Assembly (NCBI GenBank): GCA_034509925.1
Contig: CM067528.1
Coordinates: forward strand, 4,457,001 to 4,521,000
Direction: 5' to 3'
DNA from: Hirudinaria manillensis
Taxonomy: Eukaryota > Annelida > Clitellata > Hirudinida > Hirudinidae
DNA: 64,000 nucleotides
Part shown: positions 58,563 to 64,000 of the stretch, one piece after another
How the letters are laid out: every line of letters begins with the position of its first letter
Numbering within the stretch: position 1 is the first letter of the stretch
Program-made: the position numbers and the translations under genes
The notes under the pieces: model-generated
What the model was told of the DNA's origin: nothing
The model's database searches: none
What the model saw: only the letters and a program-made list of their open reading frames with translations

Positions 58563-60334
58563 TTTGAACCTCGTACAACGATAACTCGTTTGTTTTACTC
58601 TCTTTTATCATTCAGCAGCGATGGAGTATTGTAAATATTGTACTTATGTGAAACCAAAACTATGTTTTAACATCTTAAAATATGTTTTTAGTAACACTGT
58701 AAATAATGAGTTTTTTGATAAAAACGTTAGCAATAATGTAAATATTTTCTGTTATATCTTTCTGATATTAAACATCAAACGATTACTCCCGTTAAGCACT
58801 GATTGATTTTAATAATAATAATAATAATAATAATTCGGTTCATTAGAGTGGCATATGTCCGGTGGCTTTTATTTTATTTTAATGCAATTGCTGACTTTTA
58901 TAACGCAAACATGCTAAATTCGCGTTTGTGTATATTTCGGTTTTGGAGGAAGACAATTACTAAAACATATTCTCAGATTGTAAACCACCACCTAGGCTTT
59001 AAAAAGGTCTAAACAAATGAAAGCGTGTAAAAAGTAAGGATTAAGAGGGGATAATTTTATGTTTATGGTGTGATTTTTTTATGCTTTTCAAAAATCATCC
59101 AATCGAGGAGCCTGATAAAACTTTAATAATGAGTTTCCTAATTGTTCCCATCCAGGCTTTCATCCAGACTTTGTGATTTGGACGCATTACATAGCTTCGT
59201 AGGGAAGGGCTCAGGGAAGAATCTACTAAATCTAGTTCAAGAATCGTAAATATGATTTTATCATAATTTGTCTATCGTTAAATTTATAGTTGTTCGGTAT
59301 TAAGAGGCATGAGATACTAAATCTGAATTAATATCTTTATTAGAAAGAATTGAAAAGTTACTTAAAATGGCCACAAATCGGTGTCAACTGTTTTTGCCCT
59401 TGAGCGACTTGCTCCCTTTCTGTTATTATCCTAATTACAATATAAAAATGAAACCAGAATAGCCTGTTGAAGAGAGGTTTATGCAAATAATTCAACCTGC
59501 CCCAAATTTGAATTTGTTGCAAGATCTGTTGGGGCATTCGTCGCAGACAAACTTGAATAAATTCTATCTCTAGATCTTCCTAGAGCTTGTTATCCACAAT
59601 TTGAGCTATTTAGTTATTCACTGTTTTCCTTCTAGATTTACAATATATAATAATATTTTTCAAAGTTATGATATACAGGGTAATAGACAATATAGGTCAT
59701 TATTCTAAACACAAAGGAGTAAAGGGTCTAATAGCATTAGGCTAATTCAGTTCTTTAAAGAACACTTTTCATATCCGGTATCCACCCAGAGCATGTTCCT
59801 TAAAGCCCTGTAAAAAAGTTTTTGCGCCGCTAATACAGTTTTGATGAATTATGTGTTTATTAGAATCACTTACACTAAAACTATTTAAAGACAATAGCAT
59901 AAAGATGAATACATTCAGAATTTTCAAGAGCTCTTTTCTTAAGCAATTAATTTTTTAAAACTACATTAGCAGTTTTGTTGACTAACATAAACGATACAGC
60001 CACTTTTAAAATCGTATATTGTAACTTTCTAGGTAATAAACTATCTCAGAATTTCAATGAAGTAATCGTGCGAAATAAAATTTTGAGGGCAATAACAAAA
60101 TTTAGGGTCTTTTATTTTGTTGTAATTTCGTTCGGTTGGATCCGAGCAGGAGCGTTTCATTCGCCAATCTCACTTCATAATTCAAGACATTATTTAATTT
60201 ATTTCCGAGAGTTTCTCAATTTTTACGCAAAACTTATACGAAGGAGCCATCCGGACACATCATTTAACTGTCCCGCCACATCACAAATATTGTCATAATT
60301 TTCACATTAAAACTCGTTCATAATTCGATTAAGA
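58563..60334. other. Between divergent CEBPZ and RBM7
   Basis: Shared upstream region of two genes transcribed away from each other. A short (AAT)n run lies at 58809-58832. Short plus ORFs at 58621, 58803 and 59975 are open but lack similarity and splice context. Confidence 0.5.
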
Positions 60335-60945
60335 ATGCAGCCATCGAACATGACGGAAGACGATCGAATATTGTGGTGCGGCAACCTCCACGAAGACGTT
60401 ACTGAGGAAATCCTCTTTGAACTTTTCCTCCAGGTTTGTGATGATATTTTTGACCTAAATAATTCCCAAGGATATAAACATTACAATTCTTTTAGGCAGG
60501 TCCTATTTCTAAAGTAAAACTCATCAGCTCGAAGGATGGCAAGCCACCATATGCATTCATAACTTTCGAACACTGTGTTTCAGTTGCTTTTGCTAAAGAA
60601 TTGATGGGAAGCACAAGGCTCTTTGGGAAAGCAATCAAACTTCAGCTAAGAAACAAACACCAGAGCTCAAATATTGAAAGCAAGATGAAAGAACACACAC
60701 AATTTAATGACAGCCTTCGACTCGCTTACTTACAATCCCTAAGAGCCGAAAAAATTGTGGGAGCTCAGAATTTAGTCCACCAGAACCATAACGTCAGAGC
60801 ACCATTAGAAAGAGGGATGCACGGTCATCCGGCATGGTATCCCAACGCTGCTTTCAATCCAAATCAACAGCAGTGGAATCCATTTCTGATGAACTTTAAT
60901 CCAAATTTTCCAGTTAATTTTAATTTCACTGGAAACTTCAAGTGA
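60335..60945 (+). CDS. RBM7: RNA-binding protein RBM7/RBM11 type
   Basis: RRM protein of the nuclear exosome targeting (NEXT) complex, which passes non-coding transcripts to the RNA exosome. Exons 60335-60433 (FLQ|gtttgt) and 60496-60945, 182 residues. The RRM spans residues 10-90: RNP2 is ILWCGNL, followed by VTEEILFELFLQAGPISKVKL, then RNP1 YAFITFEH and LFGKAIKLQLRN. The adjoining VTEELLFELFxQAGP stretch is typical of RBM7. The tail is Asn/Pro/Phe-rich (NPNQQQWNPFLMNFNPNF) and shorter than the human one (266 residues in total). In RNP2 the usual Phe is Trp (LWCGNL), still aromatic. A polyA signal AATAAA is at 61032. Confidence 0.9.
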
Positions 60946-61031
60946 ACAAGTTTTGTGATTTGTTTTCTGTATTTATTTGACAATGTTGTGCATGGAATAT
61001 ATATATATATTTGAAATCTATATGATTTTTT

Positions 61032-61037
61032 AATAAA
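61032..61037 (+). terminator. RBM7 polyadenylation signal AATAAA
   Basis: A canonical hexamer 87 bases after the RBM7 stop codon, and only about 50 bases before the next possible start codon at 61086. Confidence 0.55.
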
Positions 61038-61085
61038 ATGATGAGAGCTTCTCAGGTGATATATTTAGCCTAAATTTGATACATA

Positions 61086-61648
61086 ATGAAGGCAAGTTCA
61101 AAAATTGTAGAAAAACTCTGCTTTGGATTTAAAACAATATCAAAGTAAGAGCAGTAACAATTTCAAGCATGATTCTGCCTAAAAACATAAAGGACTAGTA
61201 TGCAAAATACCAAAGATTAGAGAAAACAGTATCAAATTGACAAGACTTTCCAGAAATGTGGCTTTGCTGCCAGCTAAAAACACTAAGCCTCTTAACTTAT
61301 TAGCTGAATAACCACATCCAAAACCCAGCTCATTGCTCAGAAGAACAGGCATTATTGAGATTATAGGGAATGAAACACAACTCAACTCTCGAAGGTAGGT
61401 TTGCCAAAAGCGTGGCGGCAAACGAACCTCGGTTTCACGTTATCGAAGCCGGGAGGTACCATATGTACTTGTGGATCATAAAAGATCCATCGCTGTTAGT
61501 GTTGTTAGAAAAGGAGGTTGTCACCAATTGCCATCCTGTTCCTTGCAGGTGGTGTATGATGGACATTTTTGGACAAACCGAGCTGCTCACGTTTACTGTT
61601 CTGAAAGGAGCTTCTCCCATCTGCATTTTTATGACAACTAATCTATAG
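61086..61648 (+). CDS. Unassigned short gene or gene fragments (uncertain frame)
   Basis: Signs of a transcribed unit: an ATG at 61086 with 59 coding bases to a strong donor (AA|gtaaga at 61145), an acceptor at 61229, and an AATAAA at 61659 that fits a plus-strand 3' end. The first two pieces give MKASSKIVEKLCFGFKTIS, then NIKLTRLSRNVALLPAKNT, with a stop at 61311. Further right, two overlapping frames are open. One (61370-61648) reads RFAKSVAANEPRFHVIEAG and may contain a 93-base intron from 61457 to 61549. The other ends at 61641 after VPYVLVDHKRSIAVSVV. I cannot decide which is translated. A hydrophobic minus-strand ORF (61421-61179) overlaps. No family is recognised. Confidence 0.3.
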
Positions 61649-61667
61649 ATACAAGGTTAATAAAATC

Positions 61668-62222
61668 TTATTCAAATAATTGCATGCTATCAAATTTCAC
61701 CTGTAGATCTTTAATGGTTTTCTCAGGGAGTGGTAACATTAACAAGGCCTGCTTGGAGCCAGATATGACAAGGCCACTGTTCTTCAATTCTGTGTTGATG
61801 CCTTTGGGAGGATCTGAATAGAACCTGTAGAAATAGGCAGTCTCTTCGCAATCCAATAGTTCTATGTAGAAACCCTGCCTGCTCTTTGCAGAACTGGCAA
61901 AAGCTCGTTGCCGACCAGATTTTATGGCACAAATGAGGGCGGGGATTTGGTAAAAATCAGCTTCTGCCTCCAATAAATCAAAATCTTTGAATCCTTGGGG
62001 TAGACAAAGTTGACCAGATCGTAAAAAATTCAAAATGTGTCGAAACATGTATCCATCTCTATCGATGAAATAATTGCCTTGTTGATCAAGAGCTGTGGGA
62101 TTGTACTGTCCTCCAAACATTGCACCCAACATAGAATCTACATATTTTGTTAAAGTGGTCCTGGTTGTTGTGTATAACACACCACCAACATTCAAAGTGA
62201 CTACTTCAGTTGACATCATCAA
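61668..62222 (-). CDS. KCTD: BTB/KCTD protein (KCTD6/21-like)
   Basis: BTB-domain adaptor of the KCTD group; several members form pentamers and recruit CUL3 ubiquitin ligases. A single coding exon of 184 residues. The T1-type BTB domain fills residues 5-105: VTLNVGGVLYTTTRTTLTKY, DSMLGAMFGG, GNYFIDRDGYMFRHILNFLR, and FDLLEAEADFYQIPALI. This is closest to KCTD6/KCTD21 (NYFIDRDG, EADFYQI). The C-terminal 80 residues differ and are shorter than in human KCTD6 (237 residues in total). The start is within ATGATGATG; the first ATG is used. An acceptor-like cttttattcag lies about 20 bases upstream, so a 5' non-coding exon is likely. Its stop faces the polyA site of the plus-strand unit ending at 61648. 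Confidence 0.88.
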   Translation of the reverse strand: MMMSTEVVTLNVGGVLYTTTRTTLTKYVDSMLGAMFGGQYNPTALDQQGNYFIDRDGYMFRHILNFLRSGQLCLPQGFKDFDLLEAEADFYQIPALICAIKSGRQRAFASSAKSRQGFYIELLDCEETAYFYRFYSDPPKGINTELKNSGLVISGSKQALLMLPLPEKTIKDLQVKFDSMQLFE

Positions 62223-63421
62223 TTTCCAAAGATATTTACTGAATAAAAGAAAAGGTTAATGACGTTAATTACTAAATTTTCTGATTTATTAACATTCTTG
62301 AGTACATTTGCCTGCAAATAATGTCACAATTACACAACGAACACCAACACATGTATTCGAAATATTATATTCATAACCATATTCACTTGCTAAATACAAT
62401 GAAGACGACTACTGGAAAGAAGGTTATGAAAATTAAAAGGCGAACTGAGCATGAACAAACATCAAAACAATCAAAGTGCAATCTCAGTTACAGACGCATC
62501 ATATTATTTTTGAATCGCCCATTCACGAAACCAGCGGCTTCATTGATTATTTCATTCCTAAAACAAAGAAATATGACACCAACTCCACTTTTCAATGGGG
62601 CATTTCAAGCTTGATTGATCGAACTATATGTAATGCATCGCAACAGTAATTGAAGCAACGAAATGTGAAATCGTTCAGAAATGTATATAATTACTAACCT
62701 ATTGCATTAAAGTAAACAAAATTTGTCCAGATAATCTTTCGGATTCGATCAAAACTTGCTGCGATCCATACTCCCAAAGTTAAGTAACAACATGCACAAA
62801 TCAAGCTAATTAATATCAAACCTGTGACTTATATTAGTGTCTATTAGTGCACATATGAAAAATCAAGGAAACATAAAACCAAAATTTTGAAGCCTTTTGA
62901 CATTTTATCAAAGAATATATAAAAAGGAACGCTCGACAGTGATATGTACTAACCAACAATTTGGTAGAAAACTTGCAACACAAAAGGATCGTAACACATA
63001 AGAGTTTACTTTCAGCTATATAAAGAAACTAAAATTAAGTAATTAATTAGTGATATATTTTATTTATGACACAGATTGCTAATAACGTGCATCGTCTAGG
63101 ACCTTATCCAATGAAAAGGATACAAAGAATTATTGTAGACCTCTTTATACACAATGCCATTATAAATAAATTAGACCCAAAGAAGCATATCTAATTAAAT
63201 AAAAATTACTGATCTAATGTCATACTTTCAGGTGATTGATGTGCTGAGCACCTGATGATTATTAGTTAAACAACATGCAATTATCGTAACCTTTGCAATT
63301 AGTCTCTTTAGTATTTTAGGAAGGCACCTAAACAGCATTCAGGCATCATTCCCGAACCTAATTTCAAGTTTGTATTTATGTTGAATGTTTCGGTTATACA
63401 GCATGAGGCCACTTCTTTATA
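62223..63421. other. Between divergent KCTD and CYLD genes
   Basis: About 1.2 kb without supported exons; it likely holds both promoters. A 97-codon plus ORF at 62321-62614 is basic and unrecognised, with no splice context. Confidence 0.45.
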
Positions 63422-64000
63422 ATGGATGGTTCGACCTATTATATCTTGCTGGAAGATTCATGTGCTACTCAAATTGGTAAGATTGACCAAGCACTGTTGT
63501 ATGTATCTGCGGGAAGTCTCTGGATGATTAACGATCAACACGATCCGACAGAAAACCCAAATCAAATATATTCTTCGTCCGACGAATCTCCATTATATTT
63601 GAAATCATGCGAACTGATCAACGTGTTTCTATCGTGTTCTCGAAAAGCAGTGATGTCCATAAGTGAAATTGAATGCGAGCTCCTGTTGGCGGTTGATTCT
63701 TTTGCGGAAAGGAAAAAAATATCAATAGAAACTAATATGCTAAATGCTGGGAGAGATATTTATCATCGTTATCTAGACCAGTTTGTGTCTGGACAAATGT
63801 GTGAGATTTTTGTTATGATAATAAATTATCCAGGTCTAAAAGATAACACATGTGGGTTGATCCAGTATGTTGGATCATTGCCATCCTGTCCAGGCACATG
63901 GTTTGGAGTTAAACTTCCATTTGTAAGTATTTACATTCAAAATTTGAGCATTGTTACCTTTTTGAAATGCTTGTTGTTTAGGTTTTTAAGGGTTTTGGAG
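63422..64000 (+). CDS. CYLD: CYLD deubiquitinase, N-terminal part
   Basis: Lys63/Met1-specific ubiquitin hydrolase that dampens NF-kB and JNK signalling; only the start lies in the window. Exon 63422-63922 is followed by a phase-0 intron (TTT|gtaagt) and an exon from 63982 running off the end. The opening (STYYILLEDS) and the 150 residues of all-beta N-terminal region follow the human layout (FYLLLQECS, then FTELLLAIT matched by CELLLAVDSFAER). The first CAP-Gly domain begins at FVSGQMCEIFVM with GLIQYVGSLPSCPGTWFGVKL, and its next exon opens VFKGFG. The catalytic domain lies beyond the window. Confidence 0.88.
   Translation, partial: MDGSTYYILLEDSCATQIGKIDQALLYVSAGSLWMINDQHDPTENPNQIYSSSDESPLYLKSCELINVFLSCSRKAVMSISEIECELLLAVDSFAERKKISIETNMLNAGRDIYHRYLDQFVSGQMCEIFVMIINYPGLKDNTCGLIQYVGSLPSCPGTWFGVKLPFVSIYIQNLSIVTFLKCLLFRFLRVLE

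Noticed and set aside
59975-60298. 107-codon ORF just before RBM7
   Set aside because: Ends 36 bases before the RBM7 start codon with no polyA signal or similarity; more likely promoter and leader sequence.
62321-62614. 97-codon basic ORF between KCTD and CYLD
   Set aside because: Unrecognised, low-complexity N-terminus, no splice context; likely part of the shared upstream region.

Overview
The window looks like an AT-rich invertebrate (bilaterian animal) nuclear genome. Genes are split by many short introns, mostly 60-120 bp with GT..AG ends. Gene deserts are full of microsatellites. The gene set includes Argonaute, LMO, Rubicon, CYLD, a class I Rab11-FIP, a Pegasus-like zinc finger, NOL6, CEBPZ and RBM7. 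That set is bilaterian, and the compact introns suit an arthropod, tardigrade or similar protostome, but nothing here fixes the phylum. All gene models were built by eye from reading frame, splice sites, phase and remembered family sequences. No search was run.

Layout. 1-1.7 kb: no convincing gene. 1.7-7.0 kb (+): NOL6/Nrap, about 22 exons. 7.5-14.3 kb (+): an AGO-clade Argonaute with all four slicer residues and an unusual duplicated exon. 15.8-17.9 kb (-): a 633-residue acidic protein with five copies of an ENxP repeat. 18-26.4 kb: non-coding, becoming a dense block of tri- and tetranucleotide microsatellites with several CRE palindromes and one TATA-linked candidate small secreted ORF. 26.4-28.5 kb (+): LIM-only protein (LMO1/2/3, Beadex type). 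28.5-32.3 kb: no gene seen. 32.4-35.4 kb (+): class I Rab11-FIP (C2 domain plus Rab11-binding helix), first exon not found. 36.7-39.4 kb (+): leucine-rich-repeat protein, possibly ZYG11/ZER1-like. 39.4-42.7 kb: mostly non-coding. 42.7-45.1 kb (+): Pegasus/IKZF5-like protein showing only the C-terminal zinc-finger pair. Two copies of a 0.3 kb interspersed repeat (35.96 and 46.68 kb) bracket the last two genes. 49.1-53.0 kb (+): Rubicon. 53.6-58.6 kb (-): CEBPZ/Noc1, 23 exons, tail-to-tail with Rubicon. 60.3-60.9 kb (+): RBM7. 61.1-61.6 kb (+): unassigned short ORFs. 61.7-62.2 kb (-): KCTD6/21-like BTB protein. 63.4 kb to the end (+): 5' part of CYLD.

The genes do not form one pathway. NOL6 and CEBPZ both serve ribosome assembly, Argonaute and RBM7 act on RNA, Rubicon and Rab11-FIP act in membrane traffic, KCTD and CYLD belong to ubiquitin systems, and LMO and the Pegasus-like factor act in transcription. 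I saw no tRNA, rRNA, CRISPR array, retroviral or Polinton-like element. The most unusual observations are the in-frame duplicated GRSFF segment of Argonaute, the ENxP-repeat protein, the TATA-linked signal-peptide ORF in the microsatellite block, and the Pegasus-like gene without visible DNA-binding fingers.
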